From Xenorhabdus stockiae (GTDB lineage: Bacteria > Pseudomonadota > Gammaproteobacteria > Enterobacterales > Enterobacteriaceae): a DNA stretch of 64,000 nt. Each line of letters starts with the position of its first letter. Position 1 is the first letter of the stretch. The notes below the pieces were generated by a model. The model was not told where the DNA came from. It saw only the letters and a program-made list of their open reading frames with translations, and searched no databases. A program made the translations under genes and the position numbers. Of the stretch, positions 28,569 through 38,515 are shown in pieces. The stretch lies in NCBI RefSeq assembly GCF_002632825.1, contig NZ_NJAJ01000010.1:81046-145045 (forward strand), given 5' to 3'.

Positions 28569-29744
28569 ATGAAAGTATCACATATTATAAATTTACAAGG
28601 GTTTGGAGGAGCTGAACGTCTTTTTATTGAGTATTTGAAAAATAGCTCTTTTGAGAACTATGTGATATGCACAAGTAATGATGTTAATAAGAATATTTTA
28701 TCTGAACTTTCTAGTTCGAAAATTATTTATTCGAATAGAATTATCAATAAATTGAAGTTTAAATACCCTGCTTTTATTAGAAAATTTATACTACAAATAA
28801 AAATTGAAAGAGCAAAACCAGATTTAGTTATTGTATGGGACTTTGTTCCTAAATTATTAAAAAAGACATCGTGCCCTATTATCTACTATGATCATGGATG
28901 TTCATGGCGTTACTCTCAACATGGGAAGACTCTAGAGTTTTTTTCTATGCTTAATGGAGCGATTGCAGCCTCTCATGCGGCTTGTCGTGTAATGGAGATA
29001 AGGTTTAAACCTGTTTTTCCTATCGAAACTATAACAAATCGATTATCTATCGCAATTGAAAAAAAAACAAAGGATTTCATTAAAAATAGTGTTGTGATTG
29101 GTACTGCATCCAGGCTAGTGAGCTTAAAAGGTATTAGTGTTTCTATATTAGTAGTAAACGAATTAATAAGGAAAAATATCAATACACAATTACTTATTGC
29201 TGGTGATGGAGAAATAAAAAATGATTTAGAGGAGTTAGTACATAAATTAGGAATAGAAAAGCATGTTAAATTTATTGGATATCAGGCTGATATGAGTAAA
29301 TTTTATAAAAAAATTGATATATATATGAGTTCTCCTATTACAGAACCATTTGGTCTATCATGCATTGAAGCATTAAGTAATGCTGTACCAGTGATTTTCC
29401 CGTTAGTAGACGGTCAACCAGAAGCGGTTAAAGACGGATATTGTGGCATAGGTCTAAAACCTACCATTTCTATCGAAGAACATAAAAAACTCACTGGCAT
29501 TGATATAAATTTTCCTCACCAAGTGTATGATCCTATTAATGATCAATTAACAGAGCCTAAATTGCTTTCACATATTGACTGTGCCAATGCAATTGAACGT
29601 TTACTCAAAGATCCATCGTTATATGAATCAATGAGCAGAAACGCTGTTGAGTGGTCTAAAGAAAGCATGAATTATGAAAAGTTCTTACATGAATTTGAAG
29701 ATGCTTTAAGTTCTTTTGCGAAACCAGCTTTACCCCGAAAGTAG
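28569..29744 (+). CDS. GT4-family glycosyltransferase
   Basis: A 391-residue GT-B enzyme with IINLQGFGGAERLFIEYLKN (acceptor loop) and IGTASRLVSLKGISVSILVV, LLIAGDGEIKNDLEELVHKLG and SSPITEPFGLSCIEALSNAVPVIFP (E-x7-E). Most of the gene is AT-rich, but the last 20 or so codons (FAKPALPRK end) rise in GC. It ends 15 nt inside the 3' end of the convergent waaC gene, so the two reading frames overlap tail to tail. That suggests the cassette was spliced directly against waaC. Confidence 0.8.
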   Translation: MKVSHIINLQGFGGAERLFIEYLKNSSFENYVICTSNDVNKNILSELSSSKIIYSNRIINKLKFKYPAFIRKFILQIKIERAKPDLVIVWDFVPKLLKKTSCPIIYYDHGCSWRYSQHGKTLEFFSMLNGAIAASHAACRVMEIRFKPVFPIETITNRLSIAIEKKTKDFIKNSVVIGTASRLVSLKGISVSILVVNELIRKNINTQLLIAGDGEIKNDLEELVHKLGIEKHVKFIGYQADMSKFYKKIDIYMSSPITEPFGLSCIEALSNAVPVIFPLVDGQPEAVKDGYCGIGLKPTISIEEHKKLTGIDINFPHQVYDPINDQLTEPKLLSHIDCANAIERLLKDPSLYESMSRNAVEWSKESMNYEKFLHEFEDALSSFAKPALPRK

Positions 29745-30701
29745 CACACCCTGCAAGAACAGCATAATCTCTGATGGTTTAATACTCTTCATCGTATTAT
29801 CTTTTGACTTCAGAGAATGCTGTTCTTTCCCATAGCCGCCAATCAAACCCGGGTCTGTTGGTCCGAACAGTGTAATATTCGGACGATCAAGTGCTGCGGT
29901 AAGATGACTCAATCCGGTATCAACAGAAACAACAACTTTCGCGCCGGCAATAACTCGTGCAACTTCTGCTAATGTTAGTTTTGGCAATACTTCAACATGG
30001 GAAAAACCTTCTGCCAGACGTAATGCTCGCTGGTGTTCATGCTCTGCTCCCCAAGGAAGTTTGATTTTCAGACCAGCAGGCTGAATTTCTGCAATAAGCT
30101 GCCGCCAGTGCTCTTCCGGCCAGTGTTTTTCATCACGAGTAGTTGCATGTAGGAATACAAGATAACTATTTTTACTTTCCGTTTGCTGATTCAGAAAATG
30201 GCGGGCAATAGCGTAGTCGCCAGAATCTACCGGTTTTTGATAACCCAAACTATCTGCAAACAATTCACGAATGCGTTCTACGGCATGTTGCTGCTTGCTC
30301 ACTGAGTGACGCTGATCGTAGAAAAAACTGGCAAGTGGTTCACGAATGCTTTTTCTGTCATAGCCATGTTTTATGCCTTGCGACAATCGTGTCACGAAAA
30401 AAGCACTTTTTAATAGGCCCTGAGCATCAATAACTGCATCATATTGTTGTTGCTGTAACTGCTCCCTGAAACGTGCCCGTTCTTCACGGATATCTTTTCT
30501 AAACCAGTTTTTTCTCCAACGACGAATCGCAACCGGAATAACAGTTTCAACGGCACTGTGCCATGTGGGAATTTGAGCAAAGCCTTCTTCAACGACCCAG
30601 TCAAATTTAATATTCGGTATGTGCTTTTTGGCATCAGTTAATGCGGGCAAGGAATGTAACACATCACCCATTGAAGAGGTTTTTACCAGTAAAACACGCA
30701 T
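29730..30701 (-). CDS. waaC: lipopolysaccharide heptosyltransferase I
   Basis: A 323-residue GT9 enzyme that adds the first heptose to Kdo. MRVLLVKTSSMGDVLHSLPALTDA is the characteristic WaaC N-terminus, and VVVSVDTGLSHLTAALDRPNITLFGPTDPGLIGGYGK the ADP-heptose site. It overlaps waaF by one base and is the last gene of the hldD-waaF-waaC operon. Its 3' end overlaps the convergent glycosyltransferase gene by 15 nt. Confidence 0.96.
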   Translation of the reverse strand: MRVLLVKTSSMGDVLHSLPALTDAKKHIPNIKFDWVVEEGFAQIPTWHSAVETVIPVAIRRWRKNWFRKDIREERARFREQLQQQQYDAVIDAQGLLKSAFFVTRLSQGIKHGYDRKSIREPLASFFYDQRHSVSKQQHAVERIRELFADSLGYQKPVDSGDYAIARHFLNQQTESKNSYLVFLHATTRDEKHWPEEHWRQLIAEIQPAGLKIKLPWGAEHEHQRALRLAEGFSHVEVLPKLTLAEVARVIAGAKVVVSVDTGLSHLTAALDRPNITLFGPTDPGLIGGYGKEQHSLKSKDNTMKSIKPSEIMLFLQGVLLSG

Positions 30702-31753
30702 TAACGCAGGTTCTCCGCCTGTAAGAGTTTTTCCAATGAGGACAAAACCCGCTCTGGCTGAATATCGATAAGGCTCTGATGGTAGCCACCATCACTGTCA
30801 CCTTTTCTGATTTTATGGTAGCCGGTAATCAGGCGGATCACTTCCGCTTTATCTGACAGCGGAGGAGTGAAATTAGGGCTGCTTGGACCATATAGTGCCA
30901 CCAGCGGACGGTTCAGGGCTGCCGCGACATGCATTAAACCAGAGTCATTGGTAACAATAGCATCACAGGCTGCGATAATATTCACCGCTTGTTCAAGGGA
31001 AGTCTTGCCTGCAAGGTTGAGGCACTGTTTGCGGGCGTCTTCACTCAAAAGTGCGCGGATATCTTCACCGGCTTCATTGTCTTTAGCGGAGCCAAATAGC
31101 AGTATCTGATAGCCCTTTTGGGTGATCAGCTGTTCGGCAAGTGTGGCGTAATGATAATGCGGCCAGCGTTTCGCTGGGCCAAATTCTGCACCGGGACAAA
31201 AACCGATAACGGGGCGATGATCGTCGATATTAAACGCGGCGGTTGATTCTGCAATATCTTGCTCACTGACAGTCAGTTGAGGCCATAACAGAGGGTGAGA
31301 AAGATTTTCCGCGCTATGTACAGTTTTCCCGTCATATGCAAGAGCGACATAGCGCTGAACCATAAGCGGAAAAGCACTTTTATTCAGAGTGCGGATATCA
31401 TTCAGCAAACCATAGCGCATTTCACCACGCCAGCCTGTACGCAAAGGGATATTGGCGAAGAAAGGCACCAAAGCAGATTTAAACGAATTAGGGAGGATGT
31501 ATGCGTGATCATATTTACGTTCACGCAGTGCTACCCCAAGACGGCGGCGTTCACCGATGGCAAGTGCTCCGTGCCCCAGAGGCATTGCCAGAGCTTGATT
31601 AACCTCCGGCATTTTTGCCAGTAATGGACGACACCATTCTGGCGCCATCACATCAATTTCTGCATTTGGGTATAAAGCCTTCAAGGTACGGTAGAGGCTT
31701 TGTGACATCATCATATCACCCACCCATGATGGGCCGATCACCAATATCTTCAT
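30701..31753 (-). CDS. waaF: lipopolysaccharide heptosyltransferase II
   Basis: A 350-residue GT9 enzyme adding heptose II to heptose I. MKILVIGPSWVGDMMMSQSLYRTL is the WaaF N-terminus; GFCPGAEFGPAKRWP and AIVTNDSGLMHVAAALNRPLVALYGPSSP are the donor-site elements. It lies 9 nt after hldD and overlaps waaC by a single base, so the three are one operon, as in E. coli. Confidence 0.97.
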   Translation of the reverse strand: MKILVIGPSWVGDMMMSQSLYRTLKALYPNAEIDVMAPEWCRPLLAKMPEVNQALAMPLGHGALAIGERRRLGVALRERKYDHAYILPNSFKSALVPFFANIPLRTGWRGEMRYGLLNDIRTLNKSAFPLMVQRYVALAYDGKTVHSAENLSHPLLWPQLTVSEQDIAESTAAFNIDDHRPVIGFCPGAEFGPAKRWPHYHYATLAEQLITQKGYQILLFGSAKDNEAGEDIRALLSEDARKQCLNLAGKTSLEQAVNIIAACDAIVTNDSGLMHVAAALNRPLVALYGPSSPNFTPPLSDKAEVIRLITGYHKIRKGDSDGGYHQSLIDIQPERVLSSLEKLLQAENLR

Positions 31754-31762
31754 AAAGGTCGA

Positions 31763-32701
31763 TTAATTATCCTGATTAAGCCATTGCATATATTCGGTAA
31801 CACCTTCAGCAACGGTTTTGAATGACTTGTCATAACCCGCAGCCCGAAGTTTTGTCAGATCAGCTTGAGTGAAGCTCTGATAACGGCCTTTTAATTTTTC
31901 CGGAAATTCAATGTATTCCACGGCTGGAGACTTTTCTTTATGGAACCCGGTAACAGCGTCAGCAATAGCTTGGAAAGATTCGGCACGTCCAGTTCCGCAG
32001 TTAAAAATGCCAGAAACGCTGTTTTTCCAGAACCACAGGTTCACCGCCGCAACATCACCCACATAAATAAAATCCCGGCGGAAATGCTCGCTGCCTGCAA
32101 ATAATTTCGGATTCTGTCCTTGATTAATCTGGGTATTTAAATGGAAAGCGACACTGGCCATGCTGCCTTTATGCCCTTCACGCGGTCCGTAAACATTGAA
32201 ATAGCGGAAACCACAAATTTGAGAGTCTGCATGTGGCAGAATATCGCGGACATACTGATCAAACAGGAATTTTGAGTAGCCATACACATTAAGAGGTTTT
32301 TCGTATTGGCGCTCTTCAATAAAATTGTCACTACGACCACCATAAGTGGCGGCAGAAGAGGCATACAGGAATGGAATCTGTCGCTCAAGACAGTAATGCA
32401 GTACATCTTTAGAGTACTGATAATTATTGTCCATCATATATTTGCCATCCCACTCTGTTGTGGAAGAGCAGGCACCTTCATGGAAAATAGCATCAATATC
32501 GCCTAGATCATCACCTGCAACGATGCTGGCAATGAAATCTTCTTTATCCATATAATCTGCGATATCCAGATCAACCAGATTGGCGAATTTTGTGCCATCT
32601 TTCAGATTATCAACAACCAGAATATCTCTGTAGCCTTCGTCATTCAGTGCCTTGACAATATTGCTGCCAATAAACCCTGCGCCGCCAGTGACAATAATCA
32701 T
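31763..32701 (-). CDS. hldD: ADP-L-glycero-D-manno-heptose 6-epimerase
   Basis: A 312-residue short-chain dehydrogenase-type epimerase that makes the heptose donor for WaaC, WaaF and WaaQ. The NADP-binding [21 protein letters not shown] begins at the chosen start; the catalytic Ser/Tyr/Lys are in [11 protein letters not shown] and [14 protein letters not shown]; the C-terminus ends YMQWLNQDN. The frame is open to 32749, but the ATG at 32701 has GAGGTGG 5 nt upstream and matches the family start. First gene of hldD-waaFC; it diverges from kbl. Confidence 0.97.
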   Translation of the reverse strand: MIIVTGGAGFIGSNIVKALNDEGYRDILVVDNLKDGTKFANLVDLDIADYMDKEDFIASIVAGDDLGDIDAIFHEGACSSTTEWDGKYMMDNNYQYSKDVLHYCLERQIPFLYASSAATYGGRSDNFIEERQYEKPLNVYGYSKFLFDQYVRDILPHADSQICGFRYFNVYGPREGHKGSMASVAFHLNTQINQGQNPKLFAGSEHFRRDFIYVGDVAAVNLWFWKNSVSGIFNCGTGRAESFQAIADAVTGFHKEKSPAVEYIEFPEKLKGRYQSFTQADLTKLRAAGYDKSFKTVAEGVTEYMQWLNQDN

Positions 32702-32944
32702 TTGGCCCACCTCTAAATAGTCAGTTCGCTTTACTTTGGTGCGTATCATATCACTTAACCCTACTGACGACAGCTGCTGATATAGGGGAATATCCTGAAA
32801 TCCTGTAACATCTCAGTTTTCAGGCCGTGATCCGCTTTACAAACTTGATATTATCTCTTTCCTCTCTGTCGTCACTGGCGATATCTATAAGTAGAATACA
32901 TTGTGCATTATTACTTCATTTATTCAGGTAAGCAGGAGAGAAAG

Positions 32945-34141
32945 ATGTCAGCTTCGTTTTATCAGAAAATTAATGAGCAGTTGGAACAAACCCGCGCGGA
33001 AGGGTTGTTCAAAAATGAACGTATTATTACCTCTGCACAAGATGCAGATATTGCTGTTGCCGATGGTAACAATGTCATTAATTTCTGTGCCAATAACTAC
33101 TTAGGGTTGGCGAATCACCCTGACCTGATAGCGGCTGCAAAAGCAGGAATGGATAGCCATGGTTTTGGCATGGCATCTGTCCGTTTCATTTGTGGTACGC
33201 AGGATTCCCACAAAGAATTAGAAAATAAAATCGCTGAATTTTTAGGCTTTGAAGATGCCATTCTGTACTCTTCATGTTTTGATGCAAATGGTGGTTTGTT
33301 CGAAACGTTATTCGGGCCAGAAGATGCGATTATCTCTGATGCACTGAACCATGCTTCCATCATTGATGGTATCCGTTTGTGTAAAGCAAAACGTTATCGT
33401 TATGCCAATAATAATATGCAGGAACTCAGGGCTCAGCTGGAGAAAGCAAAAGCTGAAGGCGCGCAGAATATCCTGATTGCAACTGACGGTGTGTTCTCAA
33501 TGGATGGCGTGATTGCCGATCTGAAATCTATCTGTGATTTGGCGGATGAATTTGGCGCACTGGTCATGGTTGATGATTCTCACGCAGTCGGGTTTGTTGG
33601 CAAGCATGGCCGCGGTACTCATGAATACTGTGACGTCATGGGACGTGTTGATATCATCACCGGTACACTTGGTAAAGCCTTGGGTGGTGCATCCGGTGGT
33701 TATACCGCCGCCCGCAAAGAGGTTGTGGAGTGGTTGCGTCAGCGTTCACGCCCTTATTTGTTCTCCAATTCCCTTGCTCCTTCCATTGTTGCCGCATCTA
33801 TCAAAGTTCTGGATATGCTGAAAGACGGAGACGAACTACGCGAGCGCCTCTGGAGAAACGCCAACTTGTTCCGTGAAAAAATGACAGCGGCTGGTTTTAC
33901 ACTGGCTGGAGCTGATCATGCCATCATTCCTGTCATGTTAGGGGATGCAAAACTGGCGCAGGAATTTGCCGCCGAGCTGTTGAAAGAAGGTATCTATGTG
34001 ATTGGCTTCTTCTACCCGGTCGTTCCGAAAGGTCAGGCGCGCATTCGTACTCAGATCTCAGCCGCCCATACCAAAGAACAAATTGAACATGTAGTGGATG
34101 CATTTACACGTATCGGTAAGCAATTGAATATTATTGCATAA
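32945..34141 (+). CDS. kbl: glycine C-acetyltransferase (2-amino-3-ketobutyrate CoA ligase)
   Basis: A 398-residue PLP enzyme (same length as E. coli Kbl) that cleaves 2-amino-3-ketobutyrate with CoA to glycine and acetyl-CoA. The PLP lysine is in [15 protein letters not shown], and [10 protein letters not shown] supplies the cofactor Asp and His. The start at 32945 ([15 protein letters not shown]) has AGGAGAG 7 nt upstream; an upstream in-frame ATG at 32903 is less likely. It is in an operon with tdh, 9 nt apart: together they convert threonine to glycine. Confidence 0.97.
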   Translation: MSASFYQKINEQLEQTRAEGLFKNERIITSAQDADIAVADGNNVINFCANNYLGLANHPDLIAAAKAGMDSHGFGMASVRFICGTQDSHKELENKIAEFLGFEDAILYSSCFDANGGLFETLFGPEDAIISDALNHASIIDGIRLCKAKRYRYANNNMQELRAQLEKAKAEGAQNILIATDGVFSMDGVIADLKSICDLADEFGALVMVDDSHAVGFVGKHGRGTHEYCDVMGRVDIITGTLGKALGGASGGYTAARKEVVEWLRQRSRPYLFSNSLAPSIVAASIKVLDMLKDGDELRERLWRNANLFREKMTAAGFTLAGADHAIIPVMLGDAKLAQEFAAELLKEGIYVIGFFYPVVPKGQARIRTQISAAHTKEQIEHVVDAFTRIGKQLNIIA

Positions 34142-34150
34142 GGTATCACT

Positions 34151-35176
34151 ATGAAAGCGTTGTCAAAATTAAAGGCAGAAGAAGGGATTTGGATGACGGA
34201 AGTGCCCACACCGGAATTGGGCCACAATGATGTGATGATTAAAATCCGTAAAACCGCGATCTGCGGGACGGATGTGCATATCTATAACTGGGATGAGTGG
34301 TCTCAGAAAACTATTCCGGTGCCAATGGTTGTCGGGCACGAATATGTGGGAAAGGTGGTCGCAATTGGTCAGGAAGTCAAAGGCTTCAAGATTGGTGACC
34401 GCGTATCCGGAGAAGGCCATATTACTTGTGGTTATTGCCGTAATTGCCGCGGAGGGCGTACTCACTTATGCCGCAATACAACGGGAGTCGGGGTAAACCG
34501 TCCCGGTTCATTTGCGGAATATCTGGTTATTCCGGCATTCAATGCCTTCAAAATTCCCGACAATATCTCTGACGAACTGGCTGCAATTTTTGACCCCTTT
34601 GGCAACGCTGTTCATACTGCTCTTTCTTTTGATTTAGTCGGAGAAGATGTACTGGTATCAGGTGCTGGGCCTATTGGCATCATGGCAGCGGCTGTGTGCA
34701 AACATGTTGGCGCACGTCATGTTGTTATCACAGATGTGAATGAGTATCGCCTTGAACTGGCCAGACAAATGGGTGTCACTCGTGCCGTGAATGTCAGTAA
34801 GGAAAATCTGACGGATGTTATGTCAGAACTGGGTATGACAGAAGGATTTGATATCGGCTTGGAAATGTCAGGAGCACCACCGGCTTTCCGTACCTTGCTA
34901 AATGCTATGAATCATGGTGGGCGTATCGCTTTATTGGGGATCCCACCTTCTGACATGGCGATTGACTGGAATCAGGTTATTTTCAAAGGGCTGTTTATTA
35001 AAGGTATCTACGGACGGGAAATGTTCGAAACATGGTACAAAATGGCGGCATTGATTCAGTCTGGTCTGGATCTGACTCCAATTATCACTCATCAGTTCTC
35101 AATAGATGATTACCAGAAAGGCTTTGATATCATGCGTTCAGGGCAATCTGGCAAAGTTATTCTACATTGGGATTAA
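34151..35176 (+). CDS. tdh: L-threonine 3-dehydrogenase
   Basis: A 341-residue zinc alcohol dehydrogenase oxidising threonine to 2-amino-3-ketobutyrate with NAD. The catalytic zinc ligands are in [12 protein letters not shown] and GHEYVGKV; the structural zinc loop is [15 protein letters not shown]; the nucleotide fold is [19 protein letters not shown]. Length equals that of E. coli Tdh. Second gene of kbl-tdh; its terminator lies inside the 3' end of the convergent yibQ gene. Confidence 0.97.
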   Translation: MKALSKLKAEEGIWMTEVPTPELGHNDVMIKIRKTAICGTDVHIYNWDEWSQKTIPVPMVVGHEYVGKVVAIGQEVKGFKIGDRVSGEGHITCGYCRNCRGGRTHLCRNTTGVGVNRPGSFAEYLVIPAFNAFKIPDNISDELAAIFDPFGNAVHTALSFDLVGEDVLVSGAGPIGIMAAAVCKHVGARHVVITDVNEYRLELARQMGVTRAVNVSKENLTDVMSELGMTEGFDIGLEMSGAPPAFRTLLNAMNHGGRIALLGIPPSDMAIDWNQVIFKGLFIKGIYGREMFETWYKMAALIQSGLDLTPIITHQFSIDDYQKGFDIMRSGQSGKVILHWD

Positions 35177-35212
35177 CTGAGAATCTCATATACAGCTTAG
35201 TAAAATAAGTTG

Positions 35213-36298
35213 TTAAGAACCAGAACAGGTGCTGACTGCTTTATGAGCACCTGTTTTATTCTGTGTGCTCTTCTCTTTTATTCCTGCCTTCTTTTGCGTA
35301 GTTTTATCCTTCATCGCGTCTCCCTGTTGTGACTTTATTTGGTCAGTACTATGTAGCTTTTCAAAGTGCTGTTGCAGGATATGAATGATTGCACTGGGAA
35401 CTAATGTTTCTCCAACCATTTTGAGATATTGCACTCTGGATTCTGATGTTATTCCGGATTTAGTGTTGGATTTCTGAGAATTAATACACTCTTGTTCAGT
35501 CTGTTTATCTGGTTGAGCGTGGTTGAGCAATTTGCTGGGAGCTACCAGCTCAATATCATCTGGTAATGTTGCTAATCCTTGACGTAATGCACGAATCGTT
35601 GTTGGGTAAGGGTGACCAATTGCGATAGCGGACCCTTGTTTACGAGCCAGAGCAATAGCGCGATTGAGTTGATGCAGAGTTTCTGCTTCTGTCTGAACAT
35701 TATCCAAAAAGACATTCCGGCGGAGTATCTGTACAGGCGTGCCTATTGATGCCTTAGCAACCTGAGTGCTACCAATGGTTACACTATCCAGAAAATAGAG
35801 ATGATATTGAGACAGGGCACCCATGACTTTTTTCATACCGCTAAGATTAGAAGTCATTGCGCTGCCCATATGGTTATTCATACCAGTCGCATAGGGCACT
35901 TTCTGTATGGCGTTGCGAACAATGGCTTCAATTTCCTCTTTATTCATCGAAGGGTGCAGGGTATTTTTTTCCAACGGTTGTTTGCTAAGAGGTAACATTG
36001 GCAGGTGAATTAAAATTTCTCGCCCTTGTTTGTGGGCTTTTTGTGCCATTTCCCTGCCATGTGGAGAGTCAGGCAATATTGCTATTGAGACTGCAGATGG
36101 CATTTGTAATATTTTGTTCTCATTGTGAAGGCGGTAGCCAAAATCATCAATGACAATAGCCAAACGAGCAGGATGAGCATTCAGAGTAAATGAAAGAACA
36201 AAAAGCGGTAATATTTTCCAGAGCCGAATATACCGAAAGCGCAGCATCCCAAATAATAGAGTGAATGAATGTAGGCATTGTATTAATAGATGCTGCAC
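35213..36298 (-). CDS. yibQ: divergent polysaccharide deacetylase family protein YibQ
   Basis: A 361-residue exported protein. After an N-terminal hydrophobic segment (WKILPLFVLSFTLNA) the mature part starts with LAIVIDDFGYR, the DD motif of this family, then LIHLPM, MNNHMGSAM and AIGHPYPTT, which mark a CE4-like fold. It lies directly after envC (15 nt), as in all enterobacteria, and is presumed to act on the envelope. The start is a GTG at 36298 with GAGGG 8 nt upstream; an ATG at 36247 is an alternative. The C-terminal 90 residues form a Lys/Gln/Thr-rich tail longer than in E. coli. Confidence 0.85.
   Translation of the reverse strand: MQHLLIQCLHSFTLLFGMLRFRYIRLWKILPLFVLSFTLNAHPARLAIVIDDFGYRLHNENKILQMPSAVSIAILPDSPHGREMAQKAHKQGREILIHLPMLPLSKQPLEKNTLHPSMNKEEIEAIVRNAIQKVPYATGMNNHMGSAMTSNLSGMKKVMGALSQYHLYFLDSVTIGSTQVAKASIGTPVQILRRNVFLDNVQTEAETLHQLNRAIALARKQGSAIAIGHPYPTTIRALRQGLATLPDDIELVAPSKLLNHAQPDKQTEQECINSQKSNTKSGITSESRVQYLKMVGETLVPSAIIHILQQHFEKLHSTDQIKSQQGDAMKDKTTQKKAGIKEKSTQNKTGAHKAVSTCSGS
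35224..35260 (+). terminator. intrinsic terminator of kbl-tdh inside yibQ
   Basis: AACAGGTGCT (35224-35233) pairs perfectly with AGCACCTGTT (35246-35255), followed by TTATT on the plus strand. It starts 48 nt after tdh stops and lies within the last codons of the convergent yibQ gene (encoding about HKAVSTCSGS), so one sequence serves as both coding end and terminator. Confidence 0.7.
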
Positions 36299-36313
36299 GA
36301 TGGTTTCCCTCTA

Positions 36314-37621
36314 TTATTTTCCTAACCACGGTAACGGATTAACGGCACGTCCCTGACGGCGAATTTCAAAGTACAGTGAAGGCTGTTGTTGCCCACCACT
36401 ACTTCCTACCAGAGCAATCGGCTGACCGGCACGGACTTGTTGACCAACGCTGACCAGAGCACTTTGGTTATATCCGTAAATACTCATATCTCCCTTGCCA
36501 TGTTCAACCACGACAACCAGACCATAGCCTTGTAACCAGTCGGCCAGTAATACTCGCCCATCTGAAATTGCTTTGACTTCCGTCCCTTCCGCTGCCGAGA
36601 TAACAATACCTTTCCAGCGTAATTCGCCCTGTATTGTTTCCCCGAAACTGTGAATAACTCGGCCCCGAACAGGCCAGATCGCCTGTCCGGCAGGACGGCC
36701 AAGTCCACCCGTTCGTGCCATCAACGCACGTTCATCTTCTGTTGGTTTATAGCTGGAGCCTTTTTGTTGGGCTTGTTTTTGCTTAGCCGCAACTTGTGCA
36801 CGAACACGTGCAGCTTCACGCGCTTCCCGTTCCGCGCGAGCCTTCGCTTCCCGTTCTGCTTTTGCAATTTTATTACGTAGGCGAGTTTCGTTTTGCCGAA
36901 GTTCAGCCAGACTCTGTTGATCTTTTTTCAATGCGGATTCAAGAGTTGTCAGCGTGTTTTGCCGGGCTGTGCGGGCAACTTCCATTTTTTGTTTTTGTTG
37001 TTTTTGGCTGTTTAGCAGCGTTTGTTGCTCATTTTGTTTGCCCTGTTGCAGTTTTTTTTGCTGATTCAGTTTATCCGTTGTTTCTTGTAGCTTAGTGATA
37101 GTCTCTTCACGAGCCTGATTCAGATAACTGTAATAAGCCAGTATACGTTCTTTACGCTGGGCTTCTGGGCCATTTAGCAGTAACTCTAACCCTTGATGAT
37201 TTCCTTGTCGGAATGCTGCATCCAACTGGCTGGCAAGCCGTTTGCGCTGTTCTTTTTGTTGCATTTGCAGACGCTGAATATTTTTCGTCAGGGAGGTGAT
37301 TTCATTCCCCAGTTTATTCAGGTGAAGCTGCGTGCTATGCAGTGAACGACCGACTTCTGAAATGGTACTCTCTTGCTCCTTGAGCTGGCTGAGGAGTTCA
37401 GTGCGTTGTTTTTGCTGTTGTTTGACACTTTTCTCTTTTTCGGCAATGTCCTGCTGAATATCTTTGAGCTGGTTTTTATTTTCTGAAATTTGATTGGCAA
37501 AGGTTCCCGAACAGAAAAAAGCAAACAGTAGGGCACAGAACAGTAAAACGCTGCTACTAAATTGCCACTGTTTTTGCTTCTTCCGAAGGTTACAACTTTT
37601 GAAACCCTTATTATCAGCCAT
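36314..37621 (-). CDS. envC: murein hydrolase activator EnvC
   Basis: A 435-residue periplasmic protein with an N-terminal signal/anchor (SSVLLFCALLFAFFCSGTFA), a long coiled coil (about residues 45-280, rich in Gln/Lys/Glu) and a C-terminal LytM/M23 domain (about 320-435). The domain is degenerate: the zinc ligands are replaced (RWKGIVISA and SLYFEIRRQG instead of the His-containing motifs), as in known EnvC, which does not cut murein itself but activates AmiA and AmiB at the septum under FtsEX control. It is the first gene of envC-yibQ. The gpmI gene that lies upstream in E. coli is absent. Confidence 0.95.
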   Translation of the reverse strand: MADNKGFKSCNLRKKQKQWQFSSSVLLFCALLFAFFCSGTFANQISENKNQLKDIQQDIAEKEKSVKQQQKQRTELLSQLKEQESTISEVGRSLHSTQLHLNKLGNEITSLTKNIQRLQMQQKEQRKRLASQLDAAFRQGNHQGLELLLNGPEAQRKERILAYYSYLNQAREETITKLQETTDKLNQQKKLQQGKQNEQQTLLNSQKQQKQKMEVARTARQNTLTTLESALKKDQQSLAELRQNETRLRNKIAKAEREAKARAEREAREAARVRAQVAAKQKQAQQKGSSYKPTEDERALMARTGGLGRPAGQAIWPVRGRVIHSFGETIQGELRWKGIVISAAEGTEVKAISDGRVLLADWLQGYGLVVVVEHGKGDMSIYGYNQSALVSVGQQVRAGQPIALVGSSGGQQQPSLYFEIRRQGRAVNPLPWLGK

Positions 37622-37999
37622 TTGATTCAGTACCTTTCCCCGCTCTACACTAACTATTTATAGTACTTGTCTATTATATGTCTGTTGTGCCCGATTATTT
37701 CATGTGAAATTGCCTCTGACCAGAGAATGGACAGCTTTTTTGTCTTCCCGAATCATAATCTAAATTTTAGTGAATTTAGCTCATTTATTATCGAAAATCC
37801 TGTATCTGACCAGTTTGGCATGAAATATTTTAGCGGAATATGGCAATCAAGTATTTCATGAGGATTTTTTATTTTTTCTCGAAACTCTCCGCAAAAACTG
37901 CATTAGGTTGATGCTAACTGGCTGTAATTGACACAACACACAGGTATACTCTGTTACCTTAAGATTTTTGTTATTAACTAATGGGAGTTGTTGCCCTCC
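37622..37999. other. 378-bp divergent intergenic region where gpmI would be expected
   Basis: No gene seen. It must contain divergent promoters for envC and yibN. A 9-bp inverted repeat (CATGAAATA at 37819-37827, TATTTCATG at 37852-37860) is followed by T-rich sequence and may be a terminator or operator. I found no recognisable remnant of gpmI (phosphoglycerate mutase), which occupies this place in E. coli. Confidence 0.55.
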
Positions 38000-38437
38000 A
38001 TGCCGCAAGAAATCATGCAATTTATTAGCCGGAACACGATCCTGAGCCTCGTCTGGATTGCCCTGTTAGTGGCTGTTATCGTCCTGACACTAAAAAGTGT
38101 GTTCTCCAAGAGTAAAGATATCACTCGCGCACAGGTCATCCATTTCATCAATAAAGAAGATGGTATCGTCGTGGATTTACGCTCCCGTGACGATTTCCGC
38201 AGAGGGCATATCATTGGTTCTGTTAACCTGACTCCATCCGAGATTAAAGATAACAATCTGGGTGAGTTGGAAAAACACAAAAAGCAGCCTGTTATTGTTG
38301 TTTCTGCGAATGGTCTGGAATCGAAAACACCGGCAGAGAATCTGGTGAAAGCAGGCTTTGAACAAGTTTATACCCTGAAAGAGGGAATTGCCGGGTGGAC
38401 AGGTGAAAACTTACCATTAGCCCGTGGCAAAAAGTAA
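38000..38437 (+). CDS. yibN: rhodanese-like membrane protein YibN
   Basis: A 145-residue protein with one N-terminal transmembrane helix ([17 protein letters not shown]) and a cytoplasmic rhodanese domain (about residues 40-140; [36 protein letters not shown]). The active-site loop reads [14 protein letters not shown], with no cysteine, so sulfurtransferase activity is unlikely; the E. coli protein is also atypical here. The start at 38000 ([12 protein letters not shown]) matches E. coli. Next gene is secB after 78 nt; grxC, between them in E. coli, is missing. Confidence 0.9.
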   Translation: MPQEIMQFISRNTILSLVWIALLVAVIVLTLKSVFSKSKDITRAQVIHFINKEDGIVVDLRSRDDFRRGHIIGSVNLTPSEIKDNNLGELEKHKKQPVIVVSANGLESKTPAENLVKAGFEQVYTLKEGIAGWTGENLPLARGKK

Positions 38438-38515
38438 CGAATGTGAATGTAAGCAGTATACTTAGTACTTACATAATCTAGGTTTAATAAGGATATACAA
38501 AAGGTAAAAATTATT

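Noticed and set aside
36130..36138. ops-like GGCGGTAGC on the plus strand
   Set aside because: It lies inside yibQ antisense to the gene and has no JUMPstart context or operon downstream.
36650..37095. Plus-strand frames opposite envC rich in Leu, Phe and Cys
   Set aside because: They are the antisense of the Gln/Lys-rich coiled-coil region of EnvC and not genes.
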